Shown here one piece after another: positions 38,115 through 46,484 of a stretch of DNA of 64,000 bases. Origin of the DNA: Geomonas sp. RF6 (GTDB taxonomy: Bacteria; Desulfobacterota; Desulfuromonadia; Geobacterales; Geobacteraceae); the NCBI RefSeq assembly GCF_021044625.1, contig NZ_CP087999.1, positions 1,753,001 through 1,817,000 of the forward strand, written 5' to 3'. Position 1 is the stretch's first letter. Every line of letters starts with the position of its first letter. A program made the position numbers and the translations under genes. The notes under the pieces were generated by a model. It made no database searches. It was not told the DNA's origin and saw only the letters and a program-made list of their open reading frames with translations.

Positions 38115-39077
38115 ATGGTGCACGTGCGATACGAAAAGGCCTCTCTATCCGTCGCCGAACAAGCGGCCCTCATAATGGGAAGGGGCCTCGCATGCGACGA
38201 CGTGCCGCGTCTCGAAAAGTACCTCTCCACCATCGGATATTACCGCCTCAGCGCGTACTGGCTGCCGTTCGAATACCCCCCCGAATCTCCCCATACCCGC
38301 AGCCATAGGCTCATACCTGGCACCACCTTTGAGCAGGTCCTCGCGCTCTACGTCTTCGACCGGAAACTCCGGATGATGGTAATGGAGGCGATGGAGCGCA
38401 TCGAGGTGGCGATTCGCACCCGCTGGGCAAATGCCCTTGCCGTTAGGCATGGCAGCCACGCGTATATGCAGTCGGACCTGTTCAAAAACCCATGGCAGCA
38501 CTCAAGCGACTTGGGAAAAATCGCGGCAAACCTGGAGGAGAGCAAGGAACCTTTCGTCGCTCACTACCGGAGGCAGTACAAGCAGCCTTTCCTGCCGCCG
38601 ATCTGGGCGGTGGTGGAAACGATGACCTTGGGTGCCCTCTCCAGGTGGTTCAAGAACACCAATGACACCGCAGCAAAAAAAGAGGTCGCTCAAGCCTTCA
38701 GCATGCCCACCATCGAGATCCTTGAACAGGTCCTGCACGCACTCACCCCCGTGCGCAACATCTGTGCTCACCACAGCCGCCTCTGGAATCGTCGCTTCGC
38801 CATGTCCCTTCCGAAGATCAAAAGGATCGAGGACCGCCTGGTTGCGCCGGAGGCCCCAAACGGTCAAGCACATTACCTGTTCAACTTCCTGGTGGTCCTG
38901 GATTTGCTGATGACGGCGACCAGCCCCGGAAGTTCCTGGACGAGAAGGTTATTGGCGCTGGTCGACACGCTGGATCACGGTCCGGCTGCAATGGGTTTTC
39001 CGTCTGACTGGCGCGAGAGAAATCCTTGGAAATACTGCCTGACTCACATGGTGATCGCTCCTACAGGTGCCCAGTGA
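38115..39077 (+). CDS. Abi_2 family (AbiD/AbiF-like) protein
   Basis: A 320-residue Abi_2 (PF07751) protein. Family marks: SVAEQAALIMGRGL, LEKYLSTIGYYRLSAYWLPFE, FDRKLRMMVMEAMERIEVAIRTRW, and LTPVRNICAHHSRLWNRRF, whose RN-x3-H is the HEPN RNase motif. Abi_2 proteins cause abortive infection or act as RNA-cleaving toxins. The start is uncertain: ATG 38115 or the GTGs at 38118 and 38124 fit the family N-terminus better than the first in-frame start at 38028. The stop overlaps an HTH gene (GTGA at 39074), so the pair looks like a toxin-antitoxin or defence module. Confidence 0.88.
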   Translation: MVHVRYEKASLSVAEQAALIMGRGLACDDVPRLEKYLSTIGYYRLSAYWLPFEYPPESPHTRSHRLIPGTTFEQVLALYVFDRKLRMMVMEAMERIEVAIRTRWANALAVRHGSHAYMQSDLFKNPWQHSSDLGKIAANLEESKEPFVAHYRRQYKQPFLPPIWAVVETMTLGALSRWFKNTNDTAAKKEVAQAFSMPTIEILEQVLHALTPVRNICAHHSRLWNRRFAMSLPKIKRIEDRLVAPEAPNGQAHYLFNFLVVLDLLMTATSPGSSWTRRLLALVDTLDHGPAAMGFPSDWRERNPWKYCLTHMVIAPTGAQ

Positions 39078-39394
39078 CTAGAACAACGCTGAAAAGACGC
39101 ATCTTGGAGGCAGTCCACGAGACAGCTCAGGACCTGCACGAACTCGGCTTCATAGACAAGAGAGCGATGCAGAAGTACGACGGTCTTTGTATTGCTCCGG
39201 TTCCCGATTACACCCCAGAGCAGATCCGCAGCATCCGAACCCGGTATCACATAAGCCAGGCCGTTCTCGCCTCCTTGCTCAACACCAGCGTTTCGTCGGT
39301 TCGCAAATGGGAGGTTGGCGAAAAGCATCCTGGCGGCCTCGCCCTGAAACTTCTCAACATTCTTGACCGGAAGGGCCTGGAGGTACTGGTCTAG
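39074..39394 (+). CDS. XRE/HigA-like HTH protein, probable antitoxin
   Basis: A 106-residue DNA-binding protein. The C-terminal helix-turn-helix is YTPEQIRSIRTRYHISQAVL then LLNTSVSSVRKWEVGEKHP, resembling HigA-type antitoxins. The GTG start at 39074 overlaps the abi stop. The likely role is autorepression and neutralisation of the Abi_2 protein; this is inferred from the coupling. Confidence 0.82.
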   Translation: MTRTTLKRRILEAVHETAQDLHELGFIDKRAMQKYDGLCIAPVPDYTPEQIRSIRTRYHISQAVLASLLNTSVSSVRKWEVGEKHPGGLALKLLNILDRKGLEVLV

Positions 39395-39426
39395 TGGCGA
39401 CGCACTTGTCGACGCAGGATCATCCT

Positions 39427-40212
39427 TCAGCGTGCCCTGCCTCTGACGACAATGTCCTTACCAGAAGGCGCACCAGCCACCCCGTATATCCACGCCCAGA
39501 CCTTCTCCTTGTCCTTCGGGGGGTCCTGATTGAACCTCGCCTCCACGGTGCGCCCGAGGAGTTCGTAGCGCCTAGCCTCAGCACCCGCTTCACTTCTGGC
39601 GAGACCTAGTGTTCCCATAACGATCAAAGCGGAAACAACTCCCGCCACCACAGCTCCCAGATGGATGCGCCACTTCCACGTCAAAGACTTTAGCCGCTTC
39701 GTAAGTCCGTCGATTTCTACATCCGCTCTTCTGACACCTTGATGCAGTGGCTGCAGCCCTTCCTGGACCGCGCGCAGCACCATTTGATCAAGCATTACCC
39801 CTGCGTTACCCGGCAAGGCTTCGGCACAAAACCTCCGCATCTCCCGGTGCATTTCCTCCACCGAAGCCTGGATCTTCTGTGCCGAGACGATGGCATTTTC
39901 GGAGTTACTATTGCCCCCTGCGCCCCCTGTTCCCGCCTCCAAAAGGGCTGCGATTTGCGATAGGAATGTGACGGTATCGTCTGCTTTCTGATCAAGGTTT
40001 CCAACCATTTTCGCCAGCTCGTAAACACCGTCTTGCACCAGCAAGACAGAAGAATAGTGCTCCTCGATGCGGGCCGCGCTACGACTTTCGCGCTCGCTTT
40101 TCTCAAAGAGGCACGCTCGTACCAGCTGCGAAACGGTAAGCCCGCTGCGCGTCACCCTCTCCTCCAAAATCGCCTCCTCCTCGTCCGAAAGTCGCACCTG
40201 AATGGTCTTCAT
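39427..40212 (-). CDS. Ribbon-helix-helix protein with C-terminal membrane segment
   Basis: A 261-residue protein. Residues 1-40 (IQVRLSDEEEAILEERVTRSG then LTVSQLVRACLF) form a ribbon-helix-helix domain like MobC/relaxosome accessory proteins. Residues 50-180 are helical and Gln/Glu-rich; residues 188-210 (IHLGAVVAGVVSALIVMGTLGL) form a transmembrane helix, followed by a short domain. Strong GGAGG precedes the ATG. With the iteron-like repeats 240 bp upstream it could be a remnant of plasmid mobilisation or partition. I do not recognise the full-length family. Confidence 0.72.
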   Translation of the reverse strand: MKTIQVRLSDEEEAILEERVTRSGLTVSQLVRACLFEKSERESRSAARIEEHYSSVLLVQDGVYELAKMVGNLDQKADDTVTFLSQIAALLEAGTGGAGGNSNSENAIVSAQKIQASVEEMHREMRRFCAEALPGNAGVMLDQMVLRAVQEGLQPLHQGVRRADVEIDGLTKRLKSLTWKWRIHLGAVVAGVVSALIVMGTLGLARSEAGAEARRYELLGRTVEARFNQDPPKDKEKVWAWIYGVAGAPSGKDIVVRGRAR

Positions 40213-40350
40213 GTGGGGCCTCCTGCGGCAGGAAAAGCTGTGTTACAGCGCGTAGTACGTCATTGGCAGTTGTAGCAGGTAAAGGAACTGTGATTTCGAG
40301 GACATGAGAAACTCCGGGATTAGACCGGTCGAGACCTGTACTACACATCA

Positions 40351-40362
40351 TACCATGTGGTA
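40351..40362. promoter_or_regulatory. Candidate operator of the ribbon-helix-helix gene
   Basis: The near-palindrome TACCATGTGGTA, flanked by a second GGTACC-like half-site, lies 139 bp upstream of the RHH start. Ribbon-helix-helix proteins often autorepress at such short inverted sites. Confidence 0.35.
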
Positions 40363-40451
40363 CCAGCTAACCCCCTGCTATCACAAATACTCTCTACCTT
40401 ACCCGTCTTACATGTAGCCGCAAGGGCTGCGTCTGGTGTGGAAGAAATTAC

Positions 40452-40584
40452 CAGGTTTAAGTTGCAGGTTTAAGTTGCAGGTTTAAGTTGCAGGTTTAAG
40501 TTGCAGGTTTAAGTTGCAGGTTTAAGTTGCAGGTTTAAGTTGCAGGTTTAAGTTGCAGGTTTAGGTTGCAGGTTTAGGTTGCAG
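40452..40584 (+). repeat. Ten tandem 13-bp repeats (iteron-like)
   Basis: Ten head-to-tail copies of CAGGTTTAAGTTG, the last two reading CAGGTTTAGGTTG, followed by a partial CAG. There are no gaps. The array lies between divergently placed genes (RHH minus, STAND plus) in an 855-bp gap with no supportable gene. Iterons of plasmid origins look like this, but no Rep gene or DnaA box is evident; an expandable satellite is the alternative. Confidence 0.95.
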
Positions 40585-40962
40585 TTTTGGGGGCGGCTCT
40601 ACGCCCGCACTCACGCATGGGCTTCCGCATCGCGGGCGAGCTGGACGCGCAGCTCGCTAGCTTTCAAAAAAGCTCCTAGGCTCTCCGCTAACTTTCCCCA
40701 GACTCTGGCCGACCTCCGGCTCAAGCTATCTGCTCGACCGGGAGCAGCAGGGCATCCCCTTTGGATCCGAGAAACATTGAACCTGCGCTACGCCGGTTCT
40801 GGCCAACGAAGACCTAGATAGTTAGATTATGCTATTTCCCTTGGATGTTTAAGCTAGACAGGCAATTAGCTCGGCTATTCAAAAAAATGCATTCGAATTG
40901 CGCAACGATTCGACCTATCCCGGCGATTTGGTCTTGCGTTCTATTCCCGAAAAACATTTACA

Positions 40963-40992
40963 TTGAAACACATTAACTGCGCATGATAGAAT
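40963..40992 (+). promoter_or_regulatory. Candidate promoter of the STAND gene
   Basis: TTGAAA (40963-40968) and TAGAAT (40987-40992), 18 bp apart, 76 bp before the ATG at 41069. The surrounding 40 bp are shared with the promoter before the cupin gene at 31485. Confidence 0.55.
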
Positions 40993-41068
40993 GCGGTCCG
41001 CTGACAGATGGAGCATAACGCATGGGCGTCCCACTCGGTTCCCATATATTCCTTGGTGTGGAGGTATT

Positions 41069-43456
41069 ATGAAGATTTCTGAAGCTAGGCTTACACTGTA
41101 TGCATTCATTTCTGCCATCGAAACTGACCTCAAAAACTTAATTATAACACAAATCATTCCTCTCCATAACAGTACCTATTTTATACCAGATTCAGGTTTA
41201 AGAGATACATCTATAAAAAGGTTCACGAAGGATCACCCAGGTCTGGACCCAGAATCAAACCTGAATGACATCGTACATTACGTTGACTTTCAAGATACCT
41301 ACAAGATTTTATTGCAAAACTCCCAGCTAAAACCTGACTGTGTCGATAAAGTAAAGCCCCTTGTAGAAAAACTTGATCACATAGTTCCAATTCGCAATAG
41401 AGTGATGCACAACAGGCCGCTATTGCACGGAGATTTAGGATTTGTTTACGGCTTCTTGCAGGACGTATCTGTGGAAGATGTTTTTTCCACATCTAGACTC
41501 ACTCTTCAACAGATAGAGACAGATCCCAATTATATTTTATCTATAGACCTACCTCGCTTTACTGCTGAGGACGAGATTGTGTATCATAATCTCCCAGTGC
41601 CTGATTTCGATGAAACTGGGTTTATCGGGCGCAAAAAGGATGCCCTAGAGATAACTAAGCTATTACTTGGCTCCACTCGGGTAGTTAGTGTGATTGGTGA
41701 GGGCGGCATGGGAAAGTCAGCCCTTATGCTTAAAGTTGCATACGATATTGCAGATATGGGGGAGAGATGTCCATTTGACATGATCCTATGGACTACGGCT
41801 AAGACTACAATGTTAACACCTGCAGGAATAGTCGAGATCAAAGATGCAATAGATAACTTTCCTGGCTTGGTCCGAAATTTAGCTGGGCACATCGAAGATA
41901 CAAACAAATCACTAACAGAAAATATTGACCTCGTTTTAGAGGTTTTTAAAACGTTCAAAACCTTGCTAATAATTGACAATTTAGAGACTATTATAAATGA
42001 AGATATTAAAGCTTTTATACGTGAGGCTCAGCTTCACTCAAAGATTGCAATCACGTCTCGTGTCGGATTAGGAGAGTTGGAGTACCCTCGACACCTAGAT
42101 GGATTATCTGAAGCAGAGTCAGTTACACTCATAAGAGAAGCTGCTAAAATGAGAAATGAAGAGATGTTGGTCCGGTTGAACAACAGCAGACTTTCAGAAA
42201 TTGCGAAACACCTCCACTACAATCCCTTGGCCTTGAAGTGGTTTGTAAATTCAGTCGTCGCAGGTAAAAACCCAGACGAAGTCGTAATGAACAAAGATTC
42301 CTTATTGGAGTTTTGCCTGTCCAATGTCTATGACAAGATGAGCAACAGCGCAAAGCTGATCTTAAACACCATTTTAGCTGCAAGGACACCGTTAACGGAA
42401 GCTGAACTGGCTTTTTATACAGAAAAATCAGCAGTTGAGCTAAAAAAAGCTATCATCAGTCTTATAGCAACTTCATTTGTAAAAAGAACAGTTACAAAGA
42501 ATTCTGCTGGTGATGAACTTTCATATTCAATAACTGATTTTGCTAGAGAATACTTACTAAAACACAACAAGCTCGGTAAGGTTTTTATAGCAGCAATAAC
42601 CGATAAAAAAAATAAGTTGATCGGCTCATCTGAGCAACGCAAGATTGCAAAAAAACATTCTGAATTTAGCGTAATAGCTATAGAAGCAAGGACTTCTACT
42701 GAAATAATAGCGTCCAGATACTTACAACAAGCTCTTCAACTTTCTAGGCAGCAGGAGTATGAACCTGCTTTGGATAAGGTAGGTGAAGCAAAGAATCTTG
42801 CTCCTAATTATTTTGAGGTTTACAGAGTTTCAGGATTTATTAAGTCGCTTTCTGACGATCTGCTTGGCGCCGAGGAGGATTTCCAAATAGCACTTGAGAT
42901 ACAACCTGACAATGCAAGGCTAAATTTTTATTATTCAGGATTTTTGCTCAAATCCCTAGGAGATTCAGCCAAGGCTTTTGAATATATATCAAAAGCCTAT
43001 AGAGACCGTCCCGATGCCAATGAAGTGGTCATAGAATACGCCAGAAATCTTGTTTATCAAGGTACATATGATGATGGGATTTCTGCACTCGAAAAACTAA
43101 TTAGATCAAATCCTGATTTGTCGGTGAAAACGTCTCAAATCGTCGGCACGCTGCTGATTAATGCCTACCGCCGCTATGCTGAGAAGGAGTATGTAATTAA
43201 AAAGGATACAGGCGAGGCGTTTAAAAAACTATTAAAGGCTAATGACGTATTCACCTTATGTACCGACATGCGAGTCGTTGATGAGAGGATGATTGATGAA
43301 TTTGGAAACGCATTGTTTTACATGCTTACAATTATAGACGAACAGGGACTTTCCCATTTACTAACCTATGCTCAACAAATATATGATAAATGCAAAGTTT
43401 TGATTACCAAATCGAGCTATCATAAAGCAATTGCAAAGGCTTTGGAATCCTTATAG
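41069..43456 (+). CDS. HEPN-NB-ARC(STAND)-TPR protein, putative defence NTPase
   Basis: A 795-residue protein. The N-terminal 160 residues look like a HEPN-type domain, with RNRVMH (Rx4H) at about 108-113. The NB-ARC/STAND NTPase follows: FIGRKKDALEI, Walker A GEGGMGKSAL near 210, Walker B LLIIDNLE near 300, ITSRVGLGE (sensor) near 328 and YNPLALKWF (GxP-like). Residues 545-795 form TPR-like helices (YEPALDKVGEAKNLAPNYFEV; AEEDFQIALEIQPDNARLNF). GGAGG precedes the ATG. The gene is strikingly AT-rich against its surroundings, a sign of recent transfer. HEPN is the likely RNase effector, STAND the switch and TPR the sensor (inference). Confidence 0.88.
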   Translation: MKISEARLTLYAFISAIETDLKNLIITQIIPLHNSTYFIPDSGLRDTSIKRFTKDHPGLDPESNLNDIVHYVDFQDTYKILLQNSQLKPDCVDKVKPLVEKLDHIVPIRNRVMHNRPLLHGDLGFVYGFLQDVSVEDVFSTSRLTLQQIETDPNYILSIDLPRFTAEDEIVYHNLPVPDFDETGFIGRKKDALEITKLLLGSTRVVSVIGEGGMGKSALMLKVAYDIADMGERCPFDMILWTTAKTTMLTPAGIVEIKDAIDNFPGLVRNLAGHIEDTNKSLTENIDLVLEVFKTFKTLLIIDNLETIINEDIKAFIREAQLHSKIAITSRVGLGELEYPRHLDGLSEAESVTLIREAAKMRNEEMLVRLNNSRLSEIAKHLHYNPLALKWFVNSVVAGKNPDEVVMNKDSLLEFCLSNVYDKMSNSAKLILNTILAARTPLTEAELAFYTEKSAVELKKAIISLIATSFVKRTVTKNSAGDELSYSITDFAREYLLKHNKLGKVFIAAITDKKNKLIGSSEQRKIAKKHSEFSVIAIEARTSTEIIASRYLQQALQLSRQQEYEPALDKVGEAKNLAPNYFEVYRVSGFIKSLSDDLLGAEEDFQIALEIQPDNARLNFYYSGFLLKSLGDSAKAFEYISKAYRDRPDANEVVIEYARNLVYQGTYDDGISALEKLIRSNPDLSVKTSQIVGTLLINAYRRYAEKEYVIKKDTGEAFKKLLKANDVFTLCTDMRVVDERMIDEFGNALFYMLTIIDEQGLSHLLTYAQQIYDKCKVLITKSSYHKAIAKALESL

Positions 43457-43477
43457 CGTCTGTCGAATCAGACCTTT

Positions 43478-44190
43478 TCAATGGTGCCCCCCAGAGCGGT
43501 GCTGCCTCGAAGTCATAGCACCGGGCGGCAGGAAATTCCGGCGGTACTTCGCAGTCCGGAATAATGCCTCCACATAGGCGTTAACGTCCAATGACGCTGA
43601 CGCGAATACGGGGGTGATGCAAGTGGCAACGGCACCGAGCCAATAGAGCATCGCGAGCACAGTGGCCTTACGTAGAACCGTTGTCACCTTGCAAATACAG
43701 GTCTCATATTTCGCGCGAATGTCCTTTGCCAGCGCGGTGCGATGTACCCGATGCACGGCATGATCGGAGCTATCAGTGTCGTGGACGGGTCTTGATATTG
43801 TACCGATCAAGGATGAGGTACAGGTCCCGTCGGTAGAACCAGCATCCAACAAAGACTGTCGGCAGGAAGGTCACATACGACACCTCACCTGGTTCGGGGC
43901 CGCGGCACCATGAGTTGCCGGCGGATTCAATGGAAGCTCGATTCTCTGGCGATGTAGATGCTTTCGTCGGCAAGAATCTGAAAGATGCCGGCCGGGGGCC
44001 GCCTCGGCAAAACGCGGCTCGTTGGCCAATCTACGGGGAGTGTGGCCTCGCCCGCCGTAACCTGATTGTCCTGCCGCGCGCCACACTTCACAATTGTCTC
44101 TCTTCATCCGACTGATGAAGGACGCGGATGCACGGCAGTCGACCGCTTGTCCCCCACCACGAGGCCGTTGCCGGCCGTCCACCTTTGCAG
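43478..44190 (-). pseudogene. Decayed IS3-family-type transposase
   Basis: Fragments in shifting minus-strand frames match the rve integrase of IS3-type transposases: QILADESIYIARESSFH near 43950, WFYRRDLYLILDRYNIKT near 43820, and YVEALFRTAKYRRNFLPPG near 43530. Frameshifts and substitutions break the frame, so it is inactive. No terminal repeats or target duplication can be made out. It borders the right end of the tRNA-Sec island. Confidence 0.75.
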
Positions 44191-44368
44191 GGTCTTCGCA
44201 TCTAGAGGGGGGGGACTGGAGGCTCGCATCTGTACTCCTGCGTATCCGGCCAGCCTTTTAGATAGGCGGCTGAAGCAACCTGTCACAAAAAGGATGGGTA
44301 ATATTCTGGGTAGCAGCCCGAAAATCCAACATTCATTACCCCTTTATTACAGTTAGTTAAACCCTTTA

Positions 44369-44391
44369 TTCGATTCCCATGTGCTCCGCCA
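44369..44391 (+). repeat. Right-end copy of the tRNA-Sec 3' end (attR-like)
   Basis: TTCGATTCCCATGTGC followed by TCCGCCA repeats the T-arm/acceptor end of tRNA-Sec (30547-30570) with one base deleted. It lies immediately before a copy of the tRNA terminator. The deletion disrupts the acceptor, so no second tRNA exists here. Confidence 0.85.
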
Positions 44392-44398
44392 AAAAACA

Positions 44399-44430
44399 GC
44401 AAAAAGCCGTCTCCAAGGAGGCGGCTTTTC
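44399..44430 (+). terminator. Terminator copy after the tRNA fragment
   Basis: AAAAAGCCGTCTCC with GGAGGCGGCTTTT, two-base loop. It begins a roughly 50-bp segment (44396-44450) that recurs at 45741-45792. Confidence 0.8.
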
Positions 44431-44627
44431 TTATCACGACGAGAGCAAGAATGTAGAGCGCCTGCCTTCGCTGAAAGAAGATCCCCTCGCTACTGTCCGA
44501 ATACCAGAATTGCAATCCCTCTCCCGGACGCTACCATGAACGATGATTACTGAGCGACCGATGTCGCGCATAAGGGAAACGCGGGAAGGGGGGAGTGTCC
44601 AGCTAACCGGCAAAACGCGGGGGATCG

Positions 44628-45570
44628 ATGCAAAAAGACTCGGTGACGCAGGCGGCGTTGGAAGATGGCCGGAACCAGGCGCAGAAGGTCCTGATGGCGC
44701 GGAGCGCAGCCCTGAAGAGGCGTGAGAAGACGCTGAAGGCGCATGCGCGCAAGATGAAGGCGTTGAAGATAGAGCCTATCGTCACAACTGCCCCCGCCAC
44801 GGTGGCCGGGTTTACAAGTGCGGGGGTGCTGGTGGCGGAGGGGGATTCGTGGTTCGATTACCCCCTGCACGATGTGCTGAAGCTTCTGGAGGATGATCAG
44901 GCCTACGAGGTGGAGTCCGTGGCACACAAGGGGGATGCCATCGAGATCATGGCCTATGGTGAGCATCAACTGGACGATTTTACCCGCTCCCTCGAGAAGG
45001 TGATCAGGAGGGGCACCAAGCCCAAGGCGGTCCTTCTCTCCGGCGGGGGGAACGACATCACCGGCGCGGCATTCGGACTGCTGATCAATCATGCTGGCTC
45101 GGCCATCGCCGGGCTGAACGACAAGGTGATCGAGGGCGTTGTAAATGACCGCATTCACCGCGTACGTCTTCATCCTGAGTGCCGTCACGGTGGTGTGCGA
45201 ACCCTTCACCGCTGGGGCGATTCCGATCCTGATACACGGGTACGACTATCCGGTCCCCGACGGGCGGGGGTACATGGGAGGGTGGGGACCGCTCCCCGGG
45301 CCGTGGCTGGAGCCCGGATTTCGCGAGAAGGGATATGGCGACCTGACGCAGCGAGTGGAGATGACCAGGGTGCTGATCGACCGGTTCAACGACATGCTGG
45401 CGGAGGTGGCGAAGATTCGCGCCTTCGCGCACGTGCGGTACGTCGACCTGCGCAACACCCTTTCATGCGGTGCGGACTACAAGAAATGGTGGGCAAACGA
45501 GATGCATCCCACCGAGGGCGGGTTCGGCAAGGTCACCGGCAGGTTCGCAGCGGTTCTTGGCGAACTGTAA
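44628..45570 (+). pseudogene. SGNH/GDSL-type hydrolase with a frameshift
   Basis: The first part (44628 to about 45165) has LVAEGDSWFDYP (block I with Ser) and LLSGGGNDITG (GxND). The rest (about 45160-45570) continues in the +1 frame with IPILIHGYDYPVPDGRGY and NEMHPTEGGFGKV, which supplies the Asp/His block. Joined by skipping one base near 45160, they give one protein of about 313 residues. So the gene is disrupted by a one-base insertion, or read by +1 frameshifting, or the base is a sequence error. It lies between two near-identical terminator-containing direct repeats. Confidence 0.75.
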
Positions 45571-45589
45571 AGCTCACAGAAGAGGTCCC

Positions 45590-45654
45590 GGGGTCAGGCT
45601 TTGCATTCGGGGAATTTCGAACTGGCAAATTCGAAAATGCGAGGACTGACCCCG
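45590..45654. repeat. Palindromic GGGGTCAG element
   Basis: GGGGTCAGGCTTTGCAT on the left and ATGCGAGGACTGACCCC on the right, with inner inverted AATTTCGAA/AATTCGAA parts. A related copy is at 57990-58050 and fragments occur near 54427 and 32495. It is a REP-like element; no coding. Confidence 0.7.
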
Positions 45655-45740
45655 CCTATGTTCACGCTCAGCGGTTGCGGACTGCGGAGGGGGACAGGCA
45701 CCATTTAACACAATGAGAACTTTGAGCCGCGCGTAATGTG

Positions 45741-45792
45741 CAGCAAAAAGCAGTCTCCTACGCGGCGGCTTTTCTTATTACGGGCAGAAGCA
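45741..45792 (+). repeat. Second copy of the tRNA-Sec terminator segment
   Basis: CAGCAAAAAGCAGTCTCC and GGCGGCTTTTCTTATTACG match 44396-44450 in the same order and spacing. The hairpin is weaker here. With that copy it brackets the SGNH pseudogene. Confidence 0.6.
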
Positions 45793-45842
45793 ATGTATAT
45801 ATTCAAGCGGTCCCCTCCTTCCCTCAGGGCGGCCCCCTTCTC

Positions 45843-46460
45843 CTAAGCACTCGAAGGAAGATGCGCCCTATCCTCTTCCCCTTTTAAGTACGGCTTCATG
45901 ATCATCATCAGCACTTCGTTCCCCCGCGCCAAGGTCGCGTCGGTAACCTCCTCCCCGCCGATCTCGAGGTAATTCACCCAGAACAGCGCGAGGGTCCAGA
46001 CCGCATCCACAAATATGTCTATCTCCGGTTCCGTCAGCGATTTCACCTGCCCGGCCGCGAGCGCCCGTTCGATGGCGTCGTGGATCATGCAACGCATCAG
46101 GGCGTTAGTTGCGCGAAACTGTTCCCCCAGCAGCGGGTCGGCCATCACCAGGGCAGTCAACTCGCGCTTGAAGAAGCGGTAGCGCCAGTTGAACTGCTGG
46201 ATGAAGGCAAAGGTGCCGGCGATACCCTCCACGGTCCCCAGGTCATGGCGGTGGGCGATGGCACCGTAATCCTGCACGCTCACCTGGGTCATCTGCTCGA
46301 AGATGGCACGGATGATCGCCTCCTTGTTCCGGAAGTGGTAGTAGAGGTTCCCGGGGCTCATTCCGCATTCCGCAGCTATGTGGTTCGTGGTGACAGGTTT
46401 GGTCCCCTTGTCGTTGAACAGACGAATGGCCGTCTCGATGATCCTGTCGCGGGTGCTCAT
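45843..46460 (-). CDS. TetR-family transcriptional regulator
   Basis: A 205-residue regulator. The N-terminal HTH reads TRDRIIETAIRLFNDKG, then TTNHIAAECGMSPGNLYYHF and RNKEAIIRAIF, the TetR signature. The C-terminal ligand domain is not assigned. ATG 46460 fits the family; GTG 46484 is possible. It lies 24 bp downstream of the radical SAM gene and is probably co-transcribed, with a palindromic operator at 47858-47873 in front of the operon, implying autoregulation. Confidence 0.92.
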   Translation of the reverse strand: MSTRDRIIETAIRLFNDKGTKPVTTNHIAAECGMSPGNLYYHFRNKEAIIRAIFEQMTQVSVQDYGAIAHRHDLGTVEGIAGTFAFIQQFNWRYRFFKRELTALVMADPLLGEQFRATNALMRCMIHDAIERALAAGQVKSLTEPEIDIFVDAVWTLALFWVNYLEIGGEEVTDATLARGNEVLMMIMKPYLKGEEDRAHLPSSA

Positions 46461-46484
46461 GGCGACACTCTGCCACAGATGCAC

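Larger units (their letters stand above)
30571..44391. mobile_element. Genomic island at the 3' end of tRNA-Sec
   Basis: The 13.8 kb between the intact tRNA-Sec 3' end (30547-30570) and its copy (44369-44391) carries accessory genes of defence type, a decayed transposase and AT-rich stretches. The downstream sequence after each copy is the same terminator hairpin, as expected when a mobile element splits a tRNA locus. The integrase is not visible; it may have been lost. Boundaries are inferred from the direct repeats only. Confidence 0.68.

Noticed and set aside
40452-40584. CRISPR array
   Set aside because: The units are 13 bp, directly adjacent without spacers, and no cas genes are present.
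44369-44391. Second tRNA gene
   Set aside because: Only the 3' end is present, with one acceptor base deleted; no anticodon arm lies upstream.
44628-45570. Sec read-through as the explanation for the split SGNH gene
   Set aside because: The two parts are in different frames, so a frameshift is needed; no TGA lies at the joint in a single frame.
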